Positions 8,407 to 17,400 of a stretch of 24,326 nt of DNA are shown piece after piece. The notes beneath the pieces were generated by a model. That model searched no databases. It worked only from the letters and a program-made list of their open reading frames with translations, and had not been told where the DNA came from. This stretch comes from Planctomycetaceae bacterium UBA6172 (GTDB lineage Bacteria; Planctomycetota; Planctomycetia; Pirellulales; Pirellulaceae), in contig DITY01000144.1 of NCBI GenBank assembly GCA_002422955.1, positions 25,033 through 49,358 on the forward strand, in the 5' to 3' direction. The translations under genes and the position numbers were made by a program. Numbering within the stretch: position 1 is the first letter of the stretch; each line of letters begins with the position of its first letter.

Positions 8407-9483
8407 TTAAGGTTCCAACCGGGCGCTGACAATCCGCGGCCCCCGCTGCAGGGTCAGCACGACGGGATCCCGTCGGTCGATGCGTCGCAGCGTCTCGATG
8501 AAGGTTCGCTGACTATCGATCCGCGTATTGCCAACCAACAGAATCAGATCATCCGCGCGGATGTCGGCCCGCGCGGCGGGGGTACTGGGCAAGACCCGAT
8601 CGACGAAGGCTGGCGTGATTTCCAAGACATTGGGGATCAGGCTTAAACCCAAGGTCGTGGGATTGTGAGAACGCTCGCGAGGCAAGACCGGCAACGAATT
8701 GTCGGTGGCCACGACGGCCCTGCCCGCCACGATGTTGGCGATCGCTTCTCGCAGGACTTGCGAAGGCAACGCGTAATTGAGCCAGACCCCCGCGGAGGCA
8801 TCCCGTAATTCCTTGCCGAGCATCCCCACCGCGCGGCCGTCAGCGGCGATCACCGCGCCGCCCGCGGCACCCGGATTGTTGGCGACCAAATCCAGGATCA
8901 GCACCGTACCGGTATAAGGTGTTTTGAAGGTGCCGCGACGTGCGTCCAAGCGTGTGATCGCGGCAATCGCGCCCTTCATCACACTCGCCGGTTCGTCGCC
9001 ACTGGCAATCCCGAACAGGTTGCTGATCGCTAAGATCGGATCGGCGAGTTCGGGCAACTCGGGTGCCAATTCCAAGTAGGGCAGTTCTTCGGCTTCGATC
9101 TTCAGGACGGCGAGATCCAACCGCGGCTCGAAACCGACGATCTTGGAAGGAAATCGACGGCCGTCATCGAGGACCACGACGGGTTCGACATCCAACACGT
9201 GACTCCAGGCGGTCGCGACATGACCAAGCGGCGAGACCAAGAAACCGCTCTGATAGGCGACCAGCCCGCCACCACCGGCACCATAAATCTTGACCGCTGA
9301 CGCCTGAGCCCGCCGCACCAAAGCGCCCAAGTCCTGTTCATAATTCGAGCCGCCACCCGAGTCGGGCTGATCGCCCCGCGACAACGAGGGAATCGAAACC
9401 AGCAGCAACGAGAGCACCACCCGGGTCAACCACGCGACCCCAAACCCCCATCCCACAGCCAGCCCGCACGCGCGGATCATCAT
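8407..9483 (-). CDS. HtrA-like PDZ protein lacking the catalytic serine
   Basis: The 358-residue protein has a signal-like hydrophobic region (about 8-36). The trypsin-like domain (about 55-250) keeps the His in ATAWSHVL (His 95) and the Asp in RLDLAVLKI (Asp 123), but the catalytic site reads NNPGAAGGAV (202-211) where active HtrA proteins have NPGNSGGPL, so Ser is replaced by Ala 207. A single PDZ domain follows (about 277-355, TPAARADIRADDLILLVGNT). It should be proteolytically inactive, acting as a peptide-binding adaptor, regulator or decoy. The start overlaps the stop of the active HtrA gene as ATGA at 9480-9483, and the shared architecture argues that they arose by duplication. Export to the periplasm or envelope is inferred from the N-terminus. 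Confidence 0.88.
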   Translation of the reverse strand: MMIRACGLAVGWGFGVAWLTRVVLSLLLVSIPSLSRGDQPDSGGGSNYEQDLGALVRRAQASAVKIYGAGGGGLVAYQSGFLVSPLGHVATAWSHVLDVEPVVVLDDGRRFPSKIVGFEPRLDLAVLKIEAEELPYLELAPELPELADPILAISNLFGIASGDEPASVMKGAIAAITRLDARRGTFKTPYTGTVLILDLVANNPGAAGGAVIAADGRAVGMLGKELRDASAGVWLNYALPSQVLREAIANIVAGRAVVATDNSLPVLPRERSHNPTTLGLSLIPNVLEITPAFVDRVLPSTPAARADIRADDLILLVGNTRIDSQRTFIETLRRIDRRDPVVLTLQRGPRIVSARLEP

Positions 9484-11465
9484 GGTTCACCCCCTTGAGC
9501 GTCCGGTCGATTGGGTAGGTCACCGGAATCGCGTACCCACGACGTGACCTTGAGTTTCAACATGGAGTTGGTGCCATAGCGTAGCTCCAGCCCAACCGGA
9601 TGCCCGGCCACATCGTCTGCCCACGTGATCAGCAACTCGGCCGGATCCTCATCTCGATCCGCCATCACCTCGATCGCCTCGAGCCGACCCGAATCGGACT
9701 GCATCAGCCACGACGATTCGAAATCGCTCGAAACTCCGATCAAGCAATCCCGCAGCGGTCGCTGGCCCAAAAACGGAACGCGGCCGCGATAAAAGCATTC
9801 GCCATATCCATCGACCCCGCGAATCAGTAACGAACGCCAGGCGTCCAACGCCGCCAGGACTCCGGAGACATTGCCCGCGGAGACGCCGGCGGCCAAGTCA
9901 GCCCGGAGCGTCGATTCGATCACCAGATCACCAACCGTTATCGAATAACGATCGTCCTCGACCCACAGCCTTACCTCGCGACCGTCCGCGTCGTCGGTGA
10001 GACCCTCAATCCGCCAAGCCAATCGCGCGGAGTCGGGGGAATCATCGCCCGTCGGCGGGTCCTGTGCGGTTTTCGCGACTTCGCCTTCCCACATGCCCTT
10101 CATTTGCGACCGCAGCACCGAGAGCAATTCTTGCTGCTTGACGCGATTGGGATGGTAGTTCGCGAAGCCGCGGCGAGCCTCAAACCACTTCGCAACCTCC
10201 GGGGGCAACTCCTGATTGGGAACGCCAACCGGAGGGTGCCCCGGCGGCAGACCCCCGGGAATCTGCTTTTTCAAATCGGGCGCCGGCCCGTTTTCGCCCT
10301 CGGCCGGCGCAGCATCCGGCTCGCCATCGGGTCGTGGGGGTTTCTCGCGTTGTTCGGGCGTCGGCGGCGGGGGGGGCAAGGCGGCCGCCATCTTTTCCAA
10401 CAATTCATCGTAACCATGTAAATTGGCCAATCGCACCAACGTCGACTGCCGTTGGCCTGCAGCGGAATAGACGACCGGTACTCGCCAGCCAGCGGGCAAG
10501 GTCGCTAACACGTTCTGGACCTCGTTGGCGGTGTTGACGCTGCGGCCGTCGATCTCGAGGATTTTGTGGCCGTAGCGGATGCCGCGGCGATAGGCATCGC
10601 TGGAGCGAAGGATGTTGCTGACCTGAGCTCCGCCCGCGTCTGTATCCGTCGACACCGTCGCGCCCAAGGTCGCATGATCGAGGATCCGGCCGCTGTGGAG
10701 ATCACCGAGAAAATTCTTGGCCTGATTGATCGAGATCGCATAGCCAACGCCGACATTGACACGGCCCCGCTTCTCGAACGACGCACGGCCGACGATCCCA
10801 AGCAATCGACCCGAAGCGTCGAACAGCGGACCGCCCGAATTGCCCGGATTGATCGACGCGTCGGTCTGCAAGCAGTCGGCATATTCCAACAGCGTGCCAG
10901 CGGGATACTGATAGCGTCCAACCCCACTGAGAATTCCCCAGGTCACCGTCGGCTGCAGGTTGGTGGCCAACAAAAACGGATTGCCGATGACAAGACACCA
11001 TTGCCCGGGACGCGCCGCGCGGCTGTCGGCCATTTCCGCATACGGAAAATCATCTCTCCCCAACAAACGAATCAGCGCCAAATCCCCCACGGGATCGATG
11101 CCGATGATCACCGCATCGTAGATCCGCCCATCCGACAAGCCGCATCGCATGTGACTGCCGGCAGGGCTGGTAACGTGAAAATTGGTCAACGCGTATCCTT
11201 CGGGCGAAATCAACACGCCGCTGCCCCCGCCTCCACCACCAGGGACAAAGATGCTCACCGTCGCCGGCATCGCGCGTCGGATCGCCTCGATCCGACCACT
11301 CTCCGCCAACTCGATTCGCGGATCCAACGCGAGTTCGGTCTCCTGAGCGAATGAGACAACGCTCGGAGTGAGCAGACCGAGCGAACAGACGACCGCGAGA
11401 ATCATCGGACTTCGCAAGGCTTCGGCGACGCGAGCCAGCAGGGATACGGCGTTGTTCCGAATCAT
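9480..11465 (-). CDS. HtrA/DegP-like serine protease with PDZ and a unique C-terminal domain
   Basis: The 661-residue protein has a signal-like segment (about 20-40, ending SFA-QE). The protease domain has a complete triad: His 97 in ALTNFHV, Asp 128 in GDLALIRL and Ser 210 in NPGNSGGPL. One PDZ domain follows (about 266-347, RRGIRYGHKILEIDGRSV). A Pro-rich, charged linker (about 362-410, with a run of five prolines) leads to an unrecognised C-terminal region of about 250 residues (410-661), rich in Trp, Asp and beta-prone segments. Classical DegP has a second PDZ there instead. It would act as a quality-control or processing protease in the envelope. It is translationally coupled to genes on both sides by ATGA overlaps (11462-11465 and 9480-9483). 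Confidence 0.93.
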   Translation of the reverse strand: MIRNNAVSLLARVAEALRSPMILAVVCSLGLLTPSVVSFAQETELALDPRIELAESGRIEAIRRAMPATVSIFVPGGGGGGSGVLISPEGYALTNFHVTSPAGSHMRCGLSDGRIYDAVIIGIDPVGDLALIRLLGRDDFPYAEMADSRAARPGQWCLVIGNPFLLATNLQPTVTWGILSGVGRYQYPAGTLLEYADCLQTDASINPGNSGGPLFDASGRLLGIVGRASFEKRGRVNVGVGYAISINQAKNFLGDLHSGRILDHATLGATVSTDTDAGGAQVSNILRSSDAYRRGIRYGHKILEIDGRSVNTANEVQNVLATLPAGWRVPVVYSAAGQRQSTLVRLANLHGYDELLEKMAAALPPPPPTPEQREKPPRPDGEPDAAPAEGENGPAPDLKKQIPGGLPPGHPPVGVPNQELPPEVAKWFEARRGFANYHPNRVKQQELLSVLRSQMKGMWEGEVAKTAQDPPTGDDSPDSARLAWRIEGLTDDADGREVRLWVEDDRYSITVGDLVIESTLRADLAAGVSAGNVSGVLAALDAWRSLLIRGVDGYGECFYRGRVPFLGQRPLRDCLIGVSSDFESSWLMQSDSGRLEAIEVMADRDEDPAELLITWADDVAGHPVGLELRYGTNSMLKLKVTSWVRDSGDLPNRPDAQGGEP

Positions 11466-12616
11466 TTGAGCATCCTCGGTTGGCGGAATCGAACCGTGTC
11501 GCCCAAATCGCCACCATCCCCGGCGACGACTTCGAAGCGCACCCGGCGAACACCGCTCAGCGGCAATTCGAAACCTCGCGGGTCGGGATCGGCCACGTCC
11601 AGGGTCTGTTCCCAGGCAACCTTCGAGTCGAGCAGCACCCGCACGACGCAGTCAGCCCCAGCAGTTACCTCCGGTGCCAGTTCGACGCTGCCTGCCAAAG
11701 TCTGAAAGCCTTCACCCACTCGGTACTCGACATGCGATGTCGACCGTAGGACGAGATCACGGTCCGCGAGCACCTGCGGCCCCAGCCAGTCGGACAACAA
11801 ACCCTTGGACAACCCGAGCGAAACGTAGGGCGTGTACGCCGACTCGACCGGAGGCTGCGCTGCTAAAAACTCGATCGCCCCCCGCAATTCCACCTTACGG
11901 ATCGCATCCAAAGGGAGCTCATAAAAAGCGTCCTCCGACAGGTTGAGCCGCACCTTCGCGTCATCGCCGCGGCCCAGCGAAGTGGCAACCCAGCGAGACC
12001 CATGGACATCCTCCAGCACGATCGCGGGGGACCCCGCGATCGGCGGTTCGGCCGACCCGGCGCCTCCCAACAGCAAGCCCTCCAAGCGGGCGATCGGCGC
12101 CTGCATCGTCTCTCCGTCCAAACTGAACGAAACGCTCTCGGCCCCAATCGCCAAAACCACGCCTTCGACTTGATCGATCGCATCCCCCGGCCGGCGAATG
12201 ACTAACGAATCCGAGACGCGTTGCTTCTCGACCAAGCCGAGCCACTGGGGATCGACGGCTGGAGAGGCACCGCGGAACCGAATCCAAAGCAATTGCTTGA
12301 GCGGCAGCTTCAGCGATTGGCCGCCGCGAACCGCCAACTCGATGGTCGATTCGGACGAGGTCAGCCCGTCGACAGCCACTCGCGATCCCCCGCGTAACCC
12401 GACTGTGGAATGGGTTCCACTCACCGACACCTGCTCGACCTGCTCGATCGACAACAGGCGTTCGAGCGGGATCTGGATTGCCGCATCACCCAGGAGGTTA
12501 ACTCCGGCATCGTCGAGTTGTGACAACTGTCCCGTGACGATCTCGCCATCGAGGGTCGTGACCCGCACGTTGACTACGGCCAGAAGCGCCGCGGCGAGCA
12601 TCGTAAGCCAACCCAT
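11462..12616 (-). CDS. Exported NPCBM-like (putative carbohydrate-binding) protein
   Basis: The 384-residue protein starts with a short hydrophobic segment (GWLTMLAAALLAVV) that fits a signal peptide. The N-terminal part contains repeated beta-rich units such as VTTLDGEIVTGQLSQLDDAG followed by IPLERLLSIE, resembling small beta-barrel repeats often seen in planctomycete secreted proteins. The last 110 or so residues (SHVEYRVGEGFQTLAGSVEL, then VVRVLLDSKVAWEQ and a final VRFRQPRMLK) match the pattern of the NPCBM/NEW2 family of putative carbohydrate-binding modules. The ATG at 12616 has AAAGGGG about 10 bases upstream as a plausible ribosome-binding site. It is the first gene of the protease operon and overlaps the HtrA start by four bases, suggesting a role in anchoring or presenting substrates; that role is inferred. 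Confidence 0.85.
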   Translation of the reverse strand: MGWLTMLAAALLAVVNVRVTTLDGEIVTGQLSQLDDAGVNLLGDAAIQIPLERLLSIEQVEQVSVSGTHSTVGLRGGSRVAVDGLTSSESTIELAVRGGQSLKLPLKQLLWIRFRGASPAVDPQWLGLVEKQRVSDSLVIRRPGDAIDQVEGVVLAIGAESVSFSLDGETMQAPIARLEGLLLGGAGSAEPPIAGSPAIVLEDVHGSRWVATSLGRGDDAKVRLNLSEDAFYELPLDAIRKVELRGAIEFLAAQPPVESAYTPYVSLGLSKGLLSDWLGPQVLADRDLVLRSTSHVEYRVGEGFQTLAGSVELAPEVTAGADCVVRVLLDSKVAWEQTLDVADPDPRGFELPLSGVRRVRFEVVAGDGGDLGDTVRFRQPRMLK

Positions 12617-12717
12617 CCATCAACCCCTTTGATTACCGAACGGATCTCCGCACGTCCCCCGGCAGGCCGTGTGTTGCGGGCCGTTAAACCCGATCCTTCA
12701 GTGTAGTTTGTCGCCTA

Positions 12718-12738
12718 GCAGCTGTCGTGGACAGCTGC
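12718..12738. promoter_or_regulatory. Inverted repeat, possible operator
   Basis: The arms GCAGCTGTC and GACAGCTGC are perfect complements separated by GTG. No T-run follows on either strand, which argues against an intrinsic terminator. The dyad covers the -35 of the candidate promoter for the protease operon, so a repressor or activator site is plausible but unproven. Confidence 0.4.
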
Positions 12739-12798
12739 CGAAAGGTTTCCGACCGCCGATCAGCACCAAGCACATTGTCCGCTGGGACCCGATTATGG

Positions 12799-12817
12799 CA
12801 AGTTTTACAGAAACTTG
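12799..12817. promoter_or_regulatory. Second inverted repeat in the divergent region
   Basis: CAAGTTT and AAACTTG are perfect 7-base arms around TACAG. It lies about 130 bases before the start of the Spy-like gene and has a different sequence from the other dyad, so if it is an operator it would be for another protein. Confidence 0.3.
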
Positions 12818-12946
12818 AGCCATCGGACGCGGTTGATCAATCTTGAGAAAACTCCGTTCGATAGCCCTTCGAGATTGGTCTCATCGGGACGGCTAATGGC
12901 CGTAAGAATCGATCGTCCCTCGTTCACTTGAACCGATTGGAATTCG

Positions 12947-13633
12947 ATGAAGAAGCTTCTCCTTTCCGCACTGCCCGGTCTGGCAGCCACTCTGGTTTGC
13001 TTCGGCACGCTCGCCGTCGCACAGCCACCCGATCGCGAGAGCACGGAACGTCCCCGTGCCGAAGGCAAACCCGAGGAACGTCCCGAGGGGTGGACGGAAC
13101 GCAGCCGTGAGGGACGCCCAGCAGGCAGGCCTGAAGGGCGTCGAGGCCCACTTGGTGGAGGTCCTGGGCCGATGTTTCGCCCCGGCATGATCCTGCCGCC
13201 GTTCGTTGCCGAACAACTCGACCTGTCCGCCGATCAGCAAGAAAAGCTCGAAGCCCTGCAAAGTGAAGTGCGGGCGCAGCTCGATAAGATCTTGACCGCG
13301 GACCAGAAAAACCAGCTGCGGGTGATGGCCGAGCGTGGCCCAATGGGTCGCATGATGCCGGGCGGCGGACCGGGTGGACCCGGCTTCGGCCGTGGGCCAG
13401 GCCGCGAGCGCCCCGAGGGAGCCGGACCCGGCGAGCCCCGTCGCCGCGATCGTGAAGCTGGCGAGCCCCGCCGCCGCGACGGAGAGGAGCGGGCGCGTCC
13501 GGAACGGCCACGTCGACCCGATCAGGCCGAGCGCGGAGAACGAGCGGGACGACCCGAACGCGCTCAGCCGGAGCGTGAAGCAGCGGAGAAAGCCGACAAA
13601 CCCGAAGCGGAAAAGCCGGACGCTGACCAGTAA
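12947..13633 (+). CDS. Secreted Spy/CpxP-like protein with charged low-complexity tail
   Basis: The 228-residue protein has a clear signal peptide (MKKLLLSALPGLAATLVCFG, cleavage likely after AVA at 25). A short helical core at about 85-130 (LDLSADQQEKLEALQSEV, then LDKILTADQKNQL) resembles the LTxxQ-type helices of Spy/CpxP periplasmic proteins. The flanks are low complexity: an Arg/Glu/Pro-rich segment at 27-70, a Gly/Pro/Met-rich stretch at 131-152 and an Arg/Glu/Pro/Ala-rich tail at 153-228 with GEPRRRD repeated ten residues apart (162 and 172). This composition suggests a disordered protein that binds polyanions or proteins in the envelope. It is a single-gene unit ended by a strong terminator. 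The family call rests on a short core and is moderate. Confidence 0.8.
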   Translation: MKKLLLSALPGLAATLVCFGTLAVAQPPDRESTERPRAEGKPEERPEGWTERSREGRPAGRPEGRRGPLGGGPGPMFRPGMILPPFVAEQLDLSADQQEKLEALQSEVRAQLDKILTADQKNQLRVMAERGPMGRMMPGGGPGGPGFGRGPGRERPEGAGPGEPRRRDREAGEPRRRDGEERARPERPRRPDQAERGERAGRPERAQPEREAAEKADKPEAEKPDADQ

Positions 13634-13668
13634 GGCAGCGGGTTGATCAAAACGACGAACTGCTCAGG

Positions 13669-13704
13669 AACGCCGATCCGCTCAAAAGCGGATCGGCGTT
13701 TTGC
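13669..13704 (+). terminator. Intrinsic terminator after the Spy-like gene
   Basis: The arms AACGCCGATCCGCT (13669-13682) and AGCGGATCGGCGTT (13687-13700) pair perfectly over 14 bases around a CAAA loop, and the 3' arm runs into a short T tract (TTTT across 13699-13702). It lies 36 bases after the stop codon and separates this gene from the convergent M48 gene. Confidence 0.85.
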
Positions 13705-13759
13705 ATTTCCCGCCGCACTGCGACGCTAGAATGGCGATCCGCTTGCGATCGCGATGCGC

Positions 13760-15816
13760 TCAGCTCGTGTATTCCAATTCCAATTGGCCGCACAATGGCG
13801 GCATCGGGCAATCGAGTAGGTCGGCAATTCCACGGATCAACTCGGCTTCCTTGACCCTGACGATCCCATCCGAACAGACTATCGCGGCACAGGCCATCAA
13901 TAAATCATGCCGCGAATGGGGTGACGTTCGCGCCAACTTCGACAAGGCACGGTCCAGGGCGGTGAACGAAACCTCCGACGCCGGCAATAGCACAGGCTGA
14001 ACCGATTTCAATTCCGCTACGCCTTTGCGGAAAGCTGCCTCCGCGTCACCCGGGATCGTTCCCACCCGCGCCATGACCGACAACAGCACCGACACCTCGG
14101 GCACTAACTTGTTCAAGCGGTTGTACAGCGTGGCGGTCGATTCGCGGGCCTCAAACTCGCGACGCAAGTTGCGAACCAATACCTGGCTGAGCGCCCACTC
14201 GAAAACGGTCAGCCGCTGATCCGCGTTGACCATTTCCCGAAAGGCCTTGATGAACGTCGCGTACTGCGGCGCGGTCATCATTCGCAGCATCGGCAAAGCC
14301 AAGTCGACCAGCGGTAGTCTCGCCGCATCGGGCGCCTCCAGCACTTTGGGAAGCAGCTTACGGGTCAAGGCGACAACATCTGGCGTGATCATGCGATCGA
14401 GCGCTGCGAACTGCAATTGGCGGATCGGCTCATCGTGATCCATCAACAACGCGAACACCAAGGCCCGCGCCGAGTACGGTTGCGCCGCGGCCGCACTCAA
14501 ATCCCGATCGATTTCCTTGAGCAGGGCGGCCGCATAGCGGCGGTGCTCGGCAGCCGGTTCGCCCACCTGCTCGGTCCCTGACATGACCAACGGTACGGGG
14601 ACCAACGCCCGATCGAACGCCGAGTGCGCGGGCGGCGATTGCCGCGAAAAATCCTCCGATCCCATCGGTCGATCGCGAGCAGGACTCGTCGATTCACCAA
14701 CCAGCCCGGCTGTGGCTTCGGCAAGCCGTCTCGATCCCTTCGCCTGTCCTCGAGCGGGAGCGCGGGCAATCGGAACCTCAGACTCCGCCACGGCGGGATA
14801 GGTCCCATCCCAAGTCGGTTCGATCGATCGAATTCGCTTTTCCAGCGGCGGATGCGTGGCCAGCAATCCGGTCAGACCCTCATAGACCCCTTGGGCAAAA
14901 TACATGTGGCTGGCGACCGCCGCATTGGGATGCTTCAACAGCCCGTGCTGAGACATGCCCCCGATCCGCTTCAACGCTCCTGCCAGCCCGGGGGGGTTAC
15001 GGGTGAATTGCACCGCCGAAGCGTCCGCCAAATACTCTCGCTGACGGCTCACGGACGCCTTGATCAGCCCCCCCAAGAACGACCCGATCGCGCCGAGAAT
15101 GACGAGCACCAAGCCCGATACCAACATTACGATGACGATGCCCCCGTTGCCGCGATCCGAGTTGGACGAGCGCGCACCGACAAAGCGGAGCGAGCGGAGC
15201 AGCATGTGGCCGATCAGACTGAGTAGGAGAATGCCGTGCAGAATGCCGATCATCCGAATGCTCATCCGCATGTCCCCGTTGAGGACATGCGAGAACTCAT
15301 GCGCGATCACACCCTGCAGCTGCTCACGATTGAGTTGTTCGACCGCCCCTCGGGTGACACCGATCACGGCATCTCCCGGCCGATAACCCGCCGCGAAGGC
15401 ATTCACGCCCGGTTCGTCAAGCAGGTAGACCGGAGGAACCGGAGTTCCCGAGGCGATCGCCATCTCCTCGACGATGTTCAGCAAACGCCGCTCTCCGAGA
15501 TCCTCGCTATCTTGCGTTATCTGCCGACCGCCCAAGCTTTCGGCGACGCGTGTGCCACCGCCCGCGCGGAGCGCGATGACCTGGAAAAGGCTGCCGAGCA
15601 GGATGACGACCGCCGTCGCGACTCCGACCACCGCCGCGACCGTCGCCGGCGGGATCGGCTCACCCTGGTCGACTTCGAACTTGATGTTCTGGCTGGCTAC
15701 GTACGCGATCCCCGACGTGGTGGCGACTAAACCGACAACCGCGGCCACGAACAGGGTCACCAACCACCAAGTGTTGGTTCGAGCCGCCTCTTGGCGATCG
15801 AAAAATTGGGTGGTCA

Positions 15817-15817
<1 letters not shown>
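13760..15817 (-). CDS. M48 family (HtpX-like) membrane zinc metalloprotease with long C-terminal extension
   Basis: The 685-residue protein has two N-terminal membrane spans (about 16-40 and 57-83), the zinc motif HEFSH (173-177) with Glu 174 as the general base, two further spans (about 188-209 and 225-250) and the third zinc ligand Glu 261 in REYLADAS. This is the HtpX/M48B layout, which degrades or processes membrane proteins. After about residue 330 a large, mostly helical cytoplasmic extension follows; its last 80 residues (LLMACAAIVCSDGIVRVKEA then ELIRGIADLL) resemble a TerB-like fold. Standard HtpX is about 290 residues, so the extension more than doubles it. The start codon shares one base with the lemA stop (TGATG at 15815-15819), so the two are coupled. 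Confidence 0.92.
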
Positions 15818-16431
<614 letters not shown>

Positions 16432-16511
16432 AGAAAAGGTTTCCCGAGCGAGGGGGTTACTGAGTGTTGGAGGTTGCGGACGCCCGCCGATCGACACTTG
16501 TCGATACCCGT

Positions 16512-16538
16512 ATGATACCCCCTCAGCTTAGCGGTCAA
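16512..16538 (-). promoter_or_regulatory. Candidate promoter for lemA-M48
   Basis: On the minus strand TTGACC (16533-16538) and TATCAT (16512-16517) each match the sigma-70-type boxes at five of six positions, but the spacer is only 15 bases. It would give a leader of about 75 bases before the lemA ATG. Confidence 0.3.
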
Positions 16539-16634
16539 CTCGCCAGCCCGCTCTAAGGTCCGAAATTTTGGCCGAGCGGTCGATCGGCCAGCAGCGGGTC
16601 CGCACCGGCAATCAACGGAAATCTCGAGACGAAT

Positions 16635-17372
16635 ATGAGTCATGGATACTTGGTCATCGGCGCCGCCGGAGGCATCGGCAGCGAAGTTTGCCGACGATTG
16701 GTCGCGGCGGGCGGTCGCGTGCTGATGTGCGGACGACGGGCGGCTCCGCTCGAGCAACTCGCTACCCAACTGGGGCAACCGACCGCCGTCGTCGATGCGC
16801 GGGACTGGGCCGAAACGGCTGCCGCCGTGGCTCGGGCGGTGGACGAGTTTGGCAGACTCGACGGTGCCGTGAACTTGGCCGGCTCGCTGCTGCTGAAGCC
16901 TGCCCATCTCACGTCGCTGGAAGATTGGCGAGAGACGATCGACCAGAACCTGACCACGGCGATGGGCCTGGTGCGGGCAGCGGCGCCCGTGATGCGGACG
17001 GGCGGCGGTGGCGCGATCGTGCTGATGAGCAGCGGCGCGGCAATGGTCGGTTTGCCCAATCACGAAGCGATCGCGGCGGTGAAGGCTGGGATCGAGGGTT
17101 TGACCAGGGCCGCGGCGGCTACCTACGCATCCGCCGGTGTCCGCGTGAACGCGGTCGCTCCCGGTTTGACCCAAACGCCGCTGACCGAACGGGTCTGGTC
17201 CAATCCGCGTGGTGCCGAAACTTCACTGGCCATGCACCCGCTCGGCAGGCTCGGCACGCCGGGTGATATTGCCTCGGCGATCCATTGGCTGCTGTCACCC
17301 GAACAAACCTGGATCACCGGACACACCCTGACCGTCGACGGCGGACTCAGCCGCCTGAAAACGGCTCGGTGA
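16635..17372 (+). CDS. SDR-family oxidoreductase with altered YxxxK motif
   Basis: The 245-residue protein has the Rossmann nucleotide site GAAGGIG (9-15), NLAG in place of NNAG, the conserved Asn region, an active-site-like Ser in VLMSSGAA, and the late motifs RVNAVAPGLTQTPLT and GHTLTVDGGL typical of classical SDRs. The catalytic YxxxK motif reads IAAVK in NHEAIAAVKAGIEGL, so Lys is kept but the Tyr position is Ile. The protein may therefore be a reductase that uses another residue, or a non-catalytic NAD(P)-binding protein. The ATG at 16635 fits the fold. It is a lone plus-strand gene, convergent with the yifB-like gene with only 28 bases between the stops and no visible terminator. Confidence 0.88.
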   Translation: MSHGYLVIGAAGGIGSEVCRRLVAAGGRVLMCGRRAAPLEQLATQLGQPTAVVDARDWAETAAAVARAVDEFGRLDGAVNLAGSLLLKPAHLTSLEDWRETIDQNLTTAMGLVRAAAPVMRTGGGGAIVLMSSGAAMVGLPNHEAIAAVKAGIEGLTRAAAATYASAGVRVNAVAPGLTQTPLTERVWSNPRGAETSLAMHPLGRLGTPGDIASAIHWLLSPEQTWITGHTLTVDGGLSRLKTAR

Positions 17373-17400
17373 TGTTGAGCGTGGTAACGGGTTCACCGAA

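Larger units (their letters stand above)
12617..12946. promoter_or_regulatory. Divergent promoter region with two dyads
   Basis: These 330 bases lie between the protease operon (minus) and the Spy-like gene (plus) and should hold promoters for both. They contain a 9-base-arm dyad at 12718-12738, a 7-base-arm dyad at 12799-12817 and a TTGATCAA palindrome at 12833-12840. For the minus strand a candidate promoter is TACACT (12700-12705) with ACGACA (12723-12728) at 17-base spacing, placing the -35 inside the first dyad. The promoter match is weak (4 of 6 at each box). Confidence 0.4.

Noticed and set aside
12831..13650. The 10-mer GGTTGATCAA occurs on both sides of the Spy-like gene (12831-12840 and 13641-13650)
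   Set aside because: Considered as insertion-site duplication, but the match is short, is centred on a common palindrome and the gene shows no mobile-element character; likely chance.
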